A DNA stretch of 64,000 bases from Hyphomicrobiales bacterium. GTDB lineage: Bacteria > Pseudomonadota > Alphaproteobacteria > Rhodospirillales > JACKKN01. Numbering within the stretch: the stretch's first letter is position 1; each line of letters begins with the position of its first letter. Both the position numbers and the translations under genes were made by a program. Below the pieces are notes generated by a model. That model did no database searches and was not told the origin of the DNA. It was given only the letters and a program-made list of their open reading frames with translations. The stretch lies in assembly GCA_024236415.1 (NCBI GenBank), contig JACKKN010000006.1:248001-312000 (forward strand), written 5' to 3'. Below are positions 7,800-15,369 of the stretch, in pieces.

Positions 7800-9013
7800 G
7801 CCACCTCCCCGTTCACATAGCGGGCGTGCAGGGGGTTCATGCCGACCCAGTAGGCCAGGTCGGCCGGGTTGTCGGCGTCCCACACCGCCAGGTCGGCGGC
7901 CTTGCCGGCGTCGATGGTGCCGATCTCGCCGCCCAGGCCCAGGGCCCGGGCCGCCTCGCGGGTCACCCCCGCCAGGGCCTCGGCCGGGGTCAGGCGAAAG
8001 AGGGTGCAGGCCATGTTGAGCATCAAGAGGATCGAGGCCACGGGCGACGAGCCCGGGTTGCAGTCGGTGGCGATGGCCATGGGCACCCCCGCGGCGCGCA
8101 GGGCGTCCACCGGCGGCAGCCGCGTCTCGCGCAGCACGTAGAAGGCGCCGGGCAGCAGCACGGCCACGGTGCCCGCCGCGGCCATGGCGTCAATGCCATC
8201 CGCGCCCAGGTATTCCAGGTGGTCGGCCGACAGCGCGCCGAAGGACGCCGCCAGGGCCGCCCCGCCCTGGTCGGTCAACTGTTCGGCATGCAGCTTGACG
8301 GGCAGGCCCAGGTTCCGCGCCGCCTCGAACACCCGCCGGGTCTGGTCGGGGGTGAAGCCGATGTTCTCGCAGAAGGCGTCGACGGCGTCGGCCAGCCCCT
8401 CGGCCGCCACCGCGGGCATCACCTCGCCACACACGAAATCGATATAGGCGTCGGCCCGGTCGGCGTATTCGGGCGGCACGGCGTGGGCGCCCAGGAAGGT
8501 GGTGCGCACGCGCAGGTTCCGCTCGCGGCCCAGGCGCCGGGCGGCGCGCAGCATCTTCAGCTCGGTCTCCAGGTCCAGGCCGTAGCCGGACTTGACCTCG
8601 ACGCAGCCCAGGCCCTCGGCCAGCAGCCGGTCCAGTCGCCTCAGCGCCCCCGCCACCAGGTCGTCCTCCGACGCGGCGCGGGTGGCCTTGACCGTCGAGA
8701 CGATGCCGCCGCCGGCCCGGGCCAGTTCCTCGTAGGTGGCGCCCTCCAGGCGCAGCTCGAACTCCCGCGCGCGGTCGCCGCCGAACACCAGGTGGGTGTG
8801 GCAGTCGACCAGGGCCGGGGTCACCAGGCGGCCCGCAAGGTCCGTTATGGGCAGGTCGCCGCCGGCCGCCGGCAGGTCGCGGTCGGGCCCGGCCCAGGCG
8901 ATGCGCCCGCCGGCCACCACGATGGCGCCGTCGTCCACCAGGCCGGTGCCGGCGGCGCCGGGGGCCAGGGTGGCCAGTCGGCCGTGGCGCAGGACGTGGC
9001 TGGGCGGCTGCAA
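7796..9013 (-). CDS. hutI: Imidazolonepropionase, TTG start
   Basis: HutI opens the imidazolone ring to give N-formimino-L-glutamate. It is a 405-residue amidohydrolase-fold enzyme. Metal-binding motifs are visible: VDCHTHLVFGGDR (near residue 69), HAEQL (near residue 240) and ATDCNPG (near residue 310). The start is an unusual TTG at 9013. AAGGAG lies about 7 bases upstream of it, and no suitable ATG or GTG leaves an intact N-terminal beta domain. It is the first gene of the minus-strand hut operon and is divergent from hutF across a HutC-type operator. Confidence 0.95.
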   Translation of the reverse strand: MQPPSHVLRHGRLATLAPGAAGTGLVDDGAIVVAGGRIAWAGPDRDLPAAGGDLPITDLAGRLVTPALVDCHTHLVFGGDRAREFELRLEGATYEELARAGGGIVSTVKATRAASEDDLVAGALRRLDRLLAEGLGCVEVKSGYGLDLETELKMLRAARRLGRERNLRVRTTFLGAHAVPPEYADRADAYIDFVCGEVMPAVAAEGLADAVDAFCENIGFTPDQTRRVFEAARNLGLPVKLHAEQLTDQGGAALAASFGALSADHLEYLGADGIDAMAAAGTVAVLLPGAFYVLRETRLPPVDALRAAGVPMAIATDCNPGSSPVASILLMLNMACTLFRLTPAEALAGVTREAARALGLGGEIGTIDAGKAADLAVWDADNPADLAYWVGMNPLHARYVNGEVA

Positions 9014-9094
9014 TCGACCTCTCCTTGTCTCGGCCCCGGGTTGCCGGGTTTGGCCCGTCTGGCCCGGGGGCCGTTCCCGGGCCCGCTTTGCCCC

Positions 9095-9122
9095 TTGGCA
9101 GCGGCCCGTTTATTTGTATAAT
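9095..9122 (+). promoter_or_regulatory. Candidate sigma-70 promoter of hutF-hutC
   Basis: TTGGCA (9095-9100) and a perfect TATAAT (9117-9122) are 16 bases apart and read toward hutF. The predicted start would fall near 9129, directly before the HutC-type palindrome at 9134-9147, which suits repression. No comparably clear promoter toward hutI was found on the minus strand. Confidence 0.6.
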
Positions 9123-9133
9123 GGAATTGTCAT

Positions 9134-9147
9134 TATGTATATACATA
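9134..9147. promoter_or_regulatory. Putative HutC operator between hutI and hutF
   Basis: TATGTATATACATA is a perfect 14-base palindrome whose core is the TGTA-N2-TACA form reported for HutC. It sits 18 bases upstream of the hutF ATG and about 120 bases upstream of the hutI start. It may therefore control both divergent operons and autoregulate hutC. The same 10-base core lies in the livK promoter. Confidence 0.7.
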
Positions 9148-9164
9148 TTCGGCGGGGTGAGTCA

Positions 9165-10562
9165 ATGCGCAGGTTGTGGGCGGAGCGGGCTTTCCTGGAA
9201 ACCGGCTGGGCCCGGGACGTGGCCGTGGACGTGGGCGAGGACGGCCGGGTCGCGGCGGTGACGGCCGACACCCCGGCCCGGCCCGGCGACGAGTGCCTGG
9301 CCGGCCGGGTCCTGCTGCCGGCGCCCGGCAACCTGCACAGCCACGCCTTCCAGCGCGCCGTCGCCGGGCTGACCGAGGTGCGCTCGGCCGACGGCGACAG
9401 CTTCTGGACCTGGCGCCGCCTGATGTACGATTTCCTCGGCCGCCTGACCCCAGACCACATCCAGGCCATCGCCGCCATGGTCCAGGTGGAGATGCTGGAG
9501 GCCGGCTACGCCGCCGTGGGCGAGTTCCACTACGTCCACCACCAGGCCGGCGGCGAACCCTACGCCGACCGGGCCGAGACGGCGGCGCGCATCTGCGCCG
9601 CGGCGGCGGAAACGGGCATGGGCCTGACCCTGCTGCCCGTGCTGTACACCTACGGCGGCACCGACCAGCGGCCCCTGGAAGGCGGCCAGCTTCGCTTCCG
9701 CAACGACCGCGACGGGTTCGCCGCGCTGATGGAGTCGGCCCGCCGCGCCGTCGATGCCGGGCCCCGCGACTGGGTCCTGGGCATGGCGCCCCATTCCCTG
9801 CGCGCCGTCACCCCCGACCTGCTGAGCGGGGCCGTTTCCGACCATGGCCCGGATTCAAGGGGGGGCCCCATCCACATCCACATCGCCGAGCAGACCCGCG
9901 AGGTCGTCGAGGTCGAGGCCTGGCTCGGCGCCCGCCCGGTGGCCTGGCTGCTTGGCAACCAGCCGGTGGACGACCGCTGGTGCCTGGTCCACGCCACCCA
10001 CATGGAGCCCGCCGAGACCGAGGGCCTGGCCCGCAGCGGCGCCGTCGCCGGCCTGTGCCCCATCACCGAGGCCGACCTGGGCGACGGCCTGTTCGACGGC
10101 CCACGCTTCCTGGCCGCCGGCGGCGCCTTCGGCATCGGGTCCGATTCCAACGTGCGCATCGCCCTGGCCGAGGAGCTGCGCCTGCTGGAATACGGGCAGC
10201 GCCTGCGCGACCGGGCGCGCAACGTCCTCGCCCCCGGGCCCGGGTCGGTGGGCCGGTCCCTCTTCCGCGGCGCCCTGGCCGGCGGGGCGCGGGCGCTGGG
10301 GCGCGACGCCGGCGTGCTCGCCCCCGGCCGGTGGGCCGACCTGGTGGCCATCGACGGCGACGCCACGGCCCTGCACGGCCTGGACGGCGACGTCCTCCTC
10401 GACGCCTGGATCTTCGCCGCCGACGACCGCGTGGTGCGCGACGTCTGGTCCGCCGGCCGCCACGTGGTCCGCCAGGGCCGCCACCGCCGCCGCGACGCGG
10501 TCGAGGCCGCCTTCCGCGCCGCCCTCGTCGACCTCAGGGCGGACCCGAGGGCCGACCCATGA
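9165..10562 (+). CDS. hutF: Formimidoylglutamate deiminase
   Basis: HutF hydrolyses N-formimino-L-glutamate to N-formyl-L-glutamate and ammonia, feeding HutG. The chosen ATG gives 465 residues, normal for the family. The amidohydrolase metal ligands His58 and His60 lie in LPAPGNLHSHAFQRA. Later conserved segments are IHIHIAEQTREV, LVHATHM and GIGSDSN. It overlaps hutC by ATGA, so enzyme and regulator are co-translated. The frame is open upstream, but only as the antisense shadow of hutI. The start lies just after the HutC operator. Confidence 0.95.
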   Translation: MRRLWAERAFLETGWARDVAVDVGEDGRVAAVTADTPARPGDECLAGRVLLPAPGNLHSHAFQRAVAGLTEVRSADGDSFWTWRRLMYDFLGRLTPDHIQAIAAMVQVEMLEAGYAAVGEFHYVHHQAGGEPYADRAETAARICAAAAETGMGLTLLPVLYTYGGTDQRPLEGGQLRFRNDRDGFAALMESARRAVDAGPRDWVLGMAPHSLRAVTPDLLSGAVSDHGPDSRGGPIHIHIAEQTREVVEVEAWLGARPVAWLLGNQPVDDRWCLVHATHMEPAETEGLARSGAVAGLCPITEADLGDGLFDGPRFLAAGGAFGIGSDSNVRIALAEELRLLEYGQRLRDRARNVLAPGPGSVGRSLFRGALAGGARALGRDAGVLAPGRWADLVAIDGDATALHGLDGDVLLDAWIFAADDRVVRDVWSAGRHVVRQGRHRRRDAVEAAFRAALVDLRADPRADP

Positions 10563-11290
10563 GCGCCGCCGCCGCCAAGACCCGGCCCCGCACCCCCGTG
10601 TTCCGCCGCATCAAGGGCGACATCCTGGCCCGCATCCAGGCCGGCGACCTGCGCCCCGGCGACCCCATTCCCGGCGAGGAGGCCCTGGCCCATGAATTCG
10701 GCTGTTCGCGCATGACCGCCCACCGGGCCCTGCGCGAGCTGTCCGAGGAAGGGGTGGTGGAGCGCCGCCGCCGCTCCGGCACCCGGGTCGCCCGCCCCGG
10801 CGGCCGCAACGTGTTGCTGGAGATCCCGCGCGTCGACCAGGAGGTGGCGGCCATGGGCTGCCAGTACGGTTACGCCCTGCTCGACCGCGACCTGGGCCGC
10901 CCGGCGGCGGCGGTCCGCGACAAGCTGGAGGCCGGCACGCGCACCCGCGCCCTGCACCTGACCTGCCTGCACCGCGCCAACGGCGTGCCCTACCAGTTCG
11001 AGGAGCGGTGGATCAACCTCGACACGGTGCCCGAGGCCGAGAAGGTGGACTTCGCCGAAATCGGCCCCAACGCCTGGCTGCTGGACCACGTGCCCTGGTC
11101 CGACGGCGAGCACGTACTCTCCGCCGCCAACGCCGACCCCCGCACCGCCGAGCTGCTGGACATCGCCCCCCAGGACGCCGTGCTGATGATCGAGCGCCGC
11201 ACCTGGCGCCAGGGCCGCGTCATCACCTACGCCCGCTTCACCCACCCCGGCCGCTTCTACCGCCTGCGCACGCCGCTGGACCGGGGGTGA
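10559..11290 (+). CDS. hutC: GntR-family histidine utilization repressor HutC
   Basis: This 243-residue regulator has an N-terminal winged helix (about residues 12-80, with EEALAHEFGCSRMTAHRAL as helix-turn-helix) and a C-terminal UTRA effector domain (about 95-240). HutC proteins respond to urocanate and leave their operators when it builds up. The coupling to hutF, the adjacent hutI-H-G-U operon and two TGTATATACA sites support this role over other GntR/UTRA regulators. Confidence 0.93.
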   Translation: MSAAAAKTRPRTPVFRRIKGDILARIQAGDLRPGDPIPGEEALAHEFGCSRMTAHRALRELSEEGVVERRRRSGTRVARPGGRNVLLEIPRVDQEVAAMGCQYGYALLDRDLGRPAAAVRDKLEAGTRTRALHLTCLHRANGVPYQFEERWINLDTVPEAEKVDFAEIGPNAWLLDHVPWSDGEHVLSAANADPRTAELLDIAPQDAVLMIERRTWRQGRVITYARFTHPGRFYRLRTPLDRG

Positions 11291-11452
11291 GGGGGCGTAG
11301 TTTTGGTAACTAAATATATATATGTATATTTTAAATTGAGTCCACGTCCTTATTTACTCGTATTATTGAGCTAAGGCAGTTGACACCTCCGCTGTGCCTA
11401 GGAGACAATGCGCTGGCAATAGCTGGTAATATTCGCAAAAAGTGCAACACAG

Positions 11453-12073
11453 ATGCCGCGTTTTCTTAGTCTGATCCTGACCCTGTTTGTTGTCGGCTGT
11501 CAGTCGACAGGAGCAAACGAAGACCGTACCCGCCATAAGTATGGGCCTAACGTCTACGAGATCGGCTCTTTCCACGGCGACAAGTACACCCGCTATGGCC
11601 CGTATCCTTCGCTTGAAAAAAGACTGCGCAGCAATGAGGGGCTTCCAGAAAGCCACAACGGAATAGACATCATCGCCCCAGCAGGAACCAAGCTTTATGC
11701 GGTTACCGAGATGACCATCACTCGGATTCGGAAAAACCCATACTGTGGTTGGAACATGTTTGGTGACGGAAAGCCAATTGGCAACGATCCGTTTTTCGGC
11801 GTCATGTACGCCCATGTAATGAATCTCAAAGTCAACAGCGGAGACAAGCTTAAACCGGGACAACTTGTTGGAGAGATAGCCGATTGTCGACCACCACATC
11901 TTCACTTCGGAGACCAAACCGGGGATGAAAACTACGAGCTGCTTCTATTTGGCAAGGATGACCAGGTCGAATGCGTCGATCCAACAAGAACCTACGAGGC
12001 GATCTGGTCTGAGGAGTCGATCAAGAGAGGTGGACCAGCATTGTTGTATCCTGTGGCCTGTGCCAGAAAGTAA
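11453..12073 (+). CDS. Putative M23-family (LytM-like) peptidase lipoprotein
   Basis: A 206-residue exported protein. The N-terminus is a lipoprotein signal peptide with a lipobox ending at Cys16 (FVVGC). All LytM zinc-site elements are present in order: His68 and Asp72 (HNGID, the HxxxD motif), His121 in MYAHV, and His149/His151 in HLHF. It is therefore likely an active peptidoglycan or peptide endopeptidase anchored in the envelope. Base composition is clearly more A/T-rich than hutC next door, which marks the left edge of an accessory island. The ribosome binding site is weak. A long minus-strand frame on the same DNA is treated as its shadow. Confidence 0.82.
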   Translation: MPRFLSLILTLFVVGCQSTGANEDRTRHKYGPNVYEIGSFHGDKYTRYGPYPSLEKRLRSNEGLPESHNGIDIIAPAGTKLYAVTEMTITRIRKNPYCGWNMFGDGKPIGNDPFFGVMYAHVMNLKVNSGDKLKPGQLVGEIADCRPPHLHFGDQTGDENYELLLFGKDDQVECVDPTRTYEAIWSEESIKRGGPALLYPVACARK

Positions 12074-12533
12074 ATGGTGTTACACTTAATTAGTGGAACA
12101 CAGTACTTATCCTAATTAAGGCGGCATGGTACTGAATTGAGGGGACATAATTGAATTATAGGGACATGGCCGTAATCGCGGCTGGTCACGCTCGGGATCT
12201 ACGATACGGGGTCTGTGGTCAGTTACGGGGCCACAGTACTTATTTCAAGTCGGCAGGCTCCTCGTCTCGCCTCGCAACGACGGTTCACCACCTAGATCAC
12301 CGAAATTCACGAATTCCCACAGAGGAAATTGAATGCACTACGCGCGCCGGAACCCCGCTCCGCGCAGCGGAGCCTCTGTGGCTTCTCTGTGCGCCTCTGT
12401 GTTCTCTGTGGTGAACCTTCCAGCACCTGATGGCGAAAAGGCTCCCGCCGGCCTTGAAACGGGCCGAAACCGTGCTTCGAGGGCACAGTACGTATTTCTG
12501 GTGGCGGCAATTTGGCACCATGTCCCCTTCATT
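12074..12533. other. Gene-free stretch with decayed repeat motifs
   Basis: No convincing gene. It holds one copy of the 211-bp repeat and three related short motifs: GGAACACAGTACTTAT (12095-12110), CCACAGTACTTATTTC (12231-12246) and GGGCACAGTACGTATTTC (12481-12498). Several GGGACAT/AATTGAATT scraps lie between. It looks like debris of small mobile or repetitive elements. Confidence 0.6.
12251..12461. repeat. 211-bp dispersed repeat, copy A
   Basis: Matches 15450-15660 over its whole length with scattered substitutions. It contains the hairpin GCTCCGC-GCA-GCGGAGC and a run of CTCTGTG-type words. The similarity extends about 20 bases further left (CACAGTACTTATTT against CACAATATTTATCT). Together the two copies enclose the TetR, membrane-protein and HEPN-like genes. 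Confidence 0.85.
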
Positions 12534-13097
12534 TCAGGGACGATGCATGAGCGCCCGAAATGCGCGACGGACCATATCGTCGACCTTGATCGGGACCTGG
12601 CGCGACGGGAGGTACATTCGAACCGCCCCGAGGGGAAAACCGACCAGCGCCATCTGACAGGTCTCCAGGTCCGCGCCCTCGCTTTTGGCGAAGGTCCGGA
12701 TGGCGGCAAGGGTCTCCCCGTTGATCTCCTCGATCCGGTCGATGAACCGGGCGGGCGTGCCATCGCCCAGGAACTCGGACTGGCGGCAGGCCGCGAGGAT
12801 GATGGCGCGGTCGTGCTCGTCTCGACAAAAACGTGGGGTCGCAAGGGCGGCCTCCTCGCCCGGGCTCGGGGCATCGGAGCGGAGCGCCGCGAGGAATCGC
12901 GCCTGGAACGTCGTCAGCGAGTCGAGCCAGGCTTCGGCCAGCAGTCCCTCGCGCGAGCCATAGCGATGGTAGAGCGAGCCGATCGACACGCCGGTAACGG
13001 AAACGATGTCCTGCAATCTGGCGCCGCCACCCTCGGCCAACAGGCGGCCGAGGACCCCGAACACTTCCGCGTCGTGAAAGGTTGACAGCCGGCCCAT
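12534..13097 (-). CDS. TetR-family transcriptional regulator
   Basis: A 187-residue regulator. The N-terminal helix-turn-helix lies at about residues 20-50 (LQDIVSVTGVSIGSLYHRYGSREGLLAEAWL), with the usual SLYHRYGSRE recognition and positioning segment. The rest is a helical ligand domain with no recognisable subfamily. It is divergent from a small membrane protein, with an inverted repeat TAGAAAA-AA-TTTTCTA between the two starts. That is the normal layout for local autoregulation. Its G+C content is closer to the chromosome than that of the neighbouring island genes. Confidence 0.9.
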   Translation of the reverse strand: MGRLSTFHDAEVFGVLGRLLAEGGGARLQDIVSVTGVSIGSLYHRYGSREGLLAEAWLDSLTTFQARFLAALRSDAPSPGEEAALATPRFCRDEHDRAIILAACRQSEFLGDGTPARFIDRIEEINGETLAAIRTFAKSEGADLETCQMALVGFPLGAVRMYLPSRQVPIKVDDMVRRAFRALMHRP

Positions 13098-13112
13098 GAT
13101 GGAAAATTATAT

Positions 13113-13128
13113 TAGAAAAAATTTTCTA
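13113..13128. promoter_or_regulatory. Inverted repeat, candidate TetR operator
   Basis: TAGAAAA-AA-TTTTCTA is a perfect 7-base-arm repeat in the 46-base gap between the TetR gene start (13097) and the preferred start of the membrane protein (13144). Position and symmetry fit a TetR operator controlling both genes. Confidence 0.5.
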
Positions 13129-13143
13129 GTAAAGGTCCATTCC

Positions 13144-13518
13144 ATGATCTGGCTCGCGGCCGTCGCTTCTGCGCTGACCTTCTGCGTCCACACCTTCGTC
13201 GGCGGGCCCGTGGTGGCCAAACCGCTGTTGGCGGCCGCGAAGCTGCCGAAGGCATCGAAGTGGCTGAACTACTTCACCTGGCACGTGACCACCGTGCTGT
13301 TGGCCGCCATGACGATGGCCCTGGCCTGGCTGGCCAGCGGCGCGAGCGCGGAGGTCGCGGAACCGGCCTTGGTGTTTTTCGGGGGGCTTTCCGCGGCCCT
13401 GTCGGTCTTGAGCGCCGCCGTGGCGATCCGCGGCCGGATCCATCCGTTGCGCTTTCCATCGACGTCGCTTTTCGCTCTGACGTCCGCCCTGTGCTGGACC
13501 GGTCTGATCGGCCTCTGA
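13144..13518 (+). CDS. Small four-helix integral membrane protein of unknown function
   Basis: A 124-residue protein with four predicted membrane helices (about residues 1-20, 42-62, 73-96 and 107-123). An ATG at 13096 in frame would add 16 polar residues but would overlap the start codon of the divergent TetR gene. The start at 13144 leaves room for the operator and has AAAGG upstream. No family is recognised with confidence. By context it is the target of the TetR regulator and could act in efflux or membrane protection, but that is only a guess from layout. Confidence 0.72.
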   Translation: MIWLAAVASALTFCVHTFVGGPVVAKPLLAAAKLPKASKWLNYFTWHVTTVLLAAMTMALAWLASGASAEVAEPALVFFGGLSAALSVLSAAVAIRGRIHPLRFPSTSLFALTSALCWTGLIGL

Positions 13519-13871
13519 GAGGGGCAGGGTCGGCGGCGCAAAGAAAGGGCTCATTGCGCGGGAAACAAAAGGGGGCACAGCACTAATTTGCAGCCGCGCA
13601 GACTGCGAGCCAGCCTCCCGCCATGGCCCGTCTCGTCCGCTTCGTGGTCCCTGGTCTATCCAACGACGAGCCGGAGTTAAGTAATGTGTCCCGTCAATTC
13701 TCAATCCCGTCGGCAATTTCACGAGATGCTTTCAAAGGTTTCTTGCACGACGGATTCGGCGTAGCCTATGAGCCCTACCGATTTCGCGCCATGTTGGGCA
13801 TGCGGCCATTTACTTGGTGGCGCCACATTTCGGCTTCTTCCTCGGTCAGTTTGTTTTGATGTTTAATCGCC
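13519..13871. other. Gene-free stretch with repeat scraps
   Basis: No supported gene. The motif GGGGGCACAGCACTAATTT (13571-13589) and an opposite-facing AATTGACGGGACACATT scrap (near 13695) frame a short stretch. Beyond them, a 27-residue minus-strand frame before 13860 could be the tail of a lost gene. It resembles the repeat debris at 12074-12533. Confidence 0.45.
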
Positions 13872-14495
13872 ATGGCTAGCCCACCAGTATACGTCGAGCG
13901 CCTCGACTCTTATTTTCCGCCAGACGGCGGCGCTGAATTCTACGCGGAAATCGGCCGAATAGTTACTCTTTGGGGCGCTCTGGACAACAACCTGGACCTT
14001 GCGCTCCTACACATCAACCGCGCGGAGCGCAACCCGGACCTCTACACGGATCGTCTCAGAACACATAAGCATCGCAGAACAGCACTGCGCAATTGGCTCC
14101 GCAACGACCCCCAGATCGCCCATGTCCGCAATGACGGTGAAATCATTGTGTTAGCGGCGGCTAGAATACAGACGTACCGCGACGTGTTCGCTCACGGACG
14201 TTTCCTCGAATTCAAACGCGGCGATCCACCCAAGATCGTATTCTCAACCATCCCAATCAGGAGCCGAAAAAAAGGGCGCATTCATACTTTTTCGACATCG
14301 CGTCTTCGCCAAATTTCCACCGACTTAGCGAAATTGCAGTTTGCATCCCTTGCGCTCGCAGTTGGGGCAGTGGGGGACGGGTCAATGCCTTCTAACCAAA
14401 TATACGAGCTAGCGCGTAAGCGATTTCCCGCTAACCTAGACCAGCTTCAAATAGTTCGCTCCCGACAAGTGAAGTCAGAATATTCACCTATGTAG
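13872..14495 (+). CDS. HEPN-like protein, upstream paralogue
   Basis: A 207-residue protein of no named family that I recognise. It shares IGRIVTLWGALDNNLDLAL (about residues 27-45) with LGRLAITWGQIDHFVLNSV in the next gene. Both have a later R-x4-H-G motif, here Arg103-DVFA-His108-Gly. That matches the Rx4-6H active-site signature of HEPN-domain RNases, and the flanking sequence is helical. The DNA is A/T-richer than the chromosome. HEPN proteins often act in toxin-antitoxin or phage defence systems, so an RNase role is plausible, though the motif is short and alternatives remain open. It is followed by 274 bases before its paralogue. Confidence 0.7.
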   Translation: MASPPVYVERLDSYFPPDGGAEFYAEIGRIVTLWGALDNNLDLALLHINRAERNPDLYTDRLRTHKHRRTALRNWLRNDPQIAHVRNDGEIIVLAAARIQTYRDVFAHGRFLEFKRGDPPKIVFSTIPIRSRKKGRIHTFSTSRLRQISTDLAKLQFASLALAVGAVGDGSMPSNQIYELARKRFPANLDQLQIVRSRQVKSEYSPM

Positions 14496-14685
14496 TCAAC
14501 CCAACAGGTAGCATGTAGTCCCAACGCTCGACACGGTCAGTATGCCCTGCTAGTCCGGACATGATCTCAATATAGGTACATCTTATAATTACGGCCATGT
14601 CCAAAATTTTGCGAAGTATTGCCCACACAATTTCAATAATTCAAGATTTTTTGAAGGTTTTCAATGTATAATTCATGATGGCATC

Positions 14686-14719
14686 ATGGCGATTCTCTAT
14701 GGACCTATCGCCATTTTTT
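14686..14719 (+). terminator. Terminator-like stem-loop ahead of the second HEPN-like gene
   Basis: ATGGCGAT (14686-14693) and ATCGCCAT (14707-14714) are exact reverse complements with a 13-base loop. The second arm runs into six T residues (14714-14719). It could end transcription of the upstream gene, 190 bases away, or attenuate the next one. It argues against translation from the ATG at 14686. Confidence 0.45.
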
Positions 14720-14769
14720 CTCACGATAATGTATCATGGTTCTCTCACGCTAAGGTATCGGAGTTCGAT

Positions 14770-15369
14770 ATGTCAGATACTGAAGTTAGGGCAATGTGGC
14801 CGAAATTTAGAATTTCGCTGACAGAGAAACAAACAACCGAGCTTGGCCGTTTAGCTATCACATGGGGTCAAATTGACCACTTCGTTTTGAATTCAGTTAC
14901 TTTACTGCTTGCCGTTGATTCCGCAGCTGGCATCGCAATGCTCGGGGATGCCACTACTGGGCCACTGGTAAATCTTCTGAGAAAATCTCGGCATCGAATT
15001 GAAAATACTGTAATTAAGGAATTTACTAAACAATTTTGTGATGACATGGGGCCGTTAATTTCCAAACGCAATCATATAATGCACGGAATTTGGGGTTTTT
15101 ATTTACCCGGAAAAAATCCAAAAAAAGCAAAGCCCGGGTGCCTATTTCTGAAAAACCCAGATAACCCTCTGTTTCCTGATGAGATAACTGACCTAGCTAA
15201 CAAAGCTGCCGAACAAACCCATAAAATAGCGGAAATTTGGCATCATCTCGCCGATATAGAATACCCAGATGGAAATCCTAATTTCTTTTTTGGGCCACAT
15301 AAGCCCAACCCGCCGGAAGGGACGACTCTAATACAAATCGCACGACCTCCGAAGGGTCAGGCAACTTGA
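14770..15369 (+). CDS. HEPN-like protein, downstream paralogue
   Basis: A 199-residue protein from the ATG at 14770. GGAG lies 6-9 bases upstream of this start; the in-frame ATG at 14686 lacks a binding site and lies in a stem-loop. It has the same layout as its neighbour: LGRLAITWGQIDHF at about residues 25-38, then Arg100-NHIM-His105-Gly, the R-N-x3-H form classic for HEPN RNases. The C-terminal half is lysine- and proline-rich around residues 113-125. The region is markedly A/T-rich with codon use unlike the hut or liv genes, suggesting horizontal transfer. Function is unproven; there is no obvious MNT-type nucleotidyltransferase antitoxin beside it. Confidence 0.72.
   Translation: MSDTEVRAMWPKFRISLTEKQTTELGRLAITWGQIDHFVLNSVTLLLAVDSAAGIAMLGDATTGPLVNLLRKSRHRIENTVIKEFTKQFCDDMGPLISKRNHIMHGIWGFYLPGKNPKKAKPGCLFLKNPDNPLFPDEITDLANKAAEQTHKIAEIWHHLADIEYPDGNPNFFFGPHKPNPPEGTTLIQIARPPKGQAT

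Noticed and set aside
11311..11330. A possible third HutC operator after hutC (TATATATATGTATATT)
   Set aside because: It has a TGTA half but no TACA half at the right spacing, and there is no hut promoter there. It looks like a plain A/T-rich tract.
11363..11917. A 184-codon minus-strand frame
   Set aside because: It overlaps the M23 lipoprotein gene, which has a lipobox and a full zinc site. The minus-strand product shows no recognisable feature.
12151..12414. An 87-codon plus-strand frame
   Set aside because: Nearly half of it lies in the 211-bp dispersed repeat and the product looks random.
13623..13859. A 78-codon plus-strand frame
   Set aside because: No ribosome binding site, no family pattern, and it spans repeat scraps. 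The opposite strand has an equally weak 27-residue tail.
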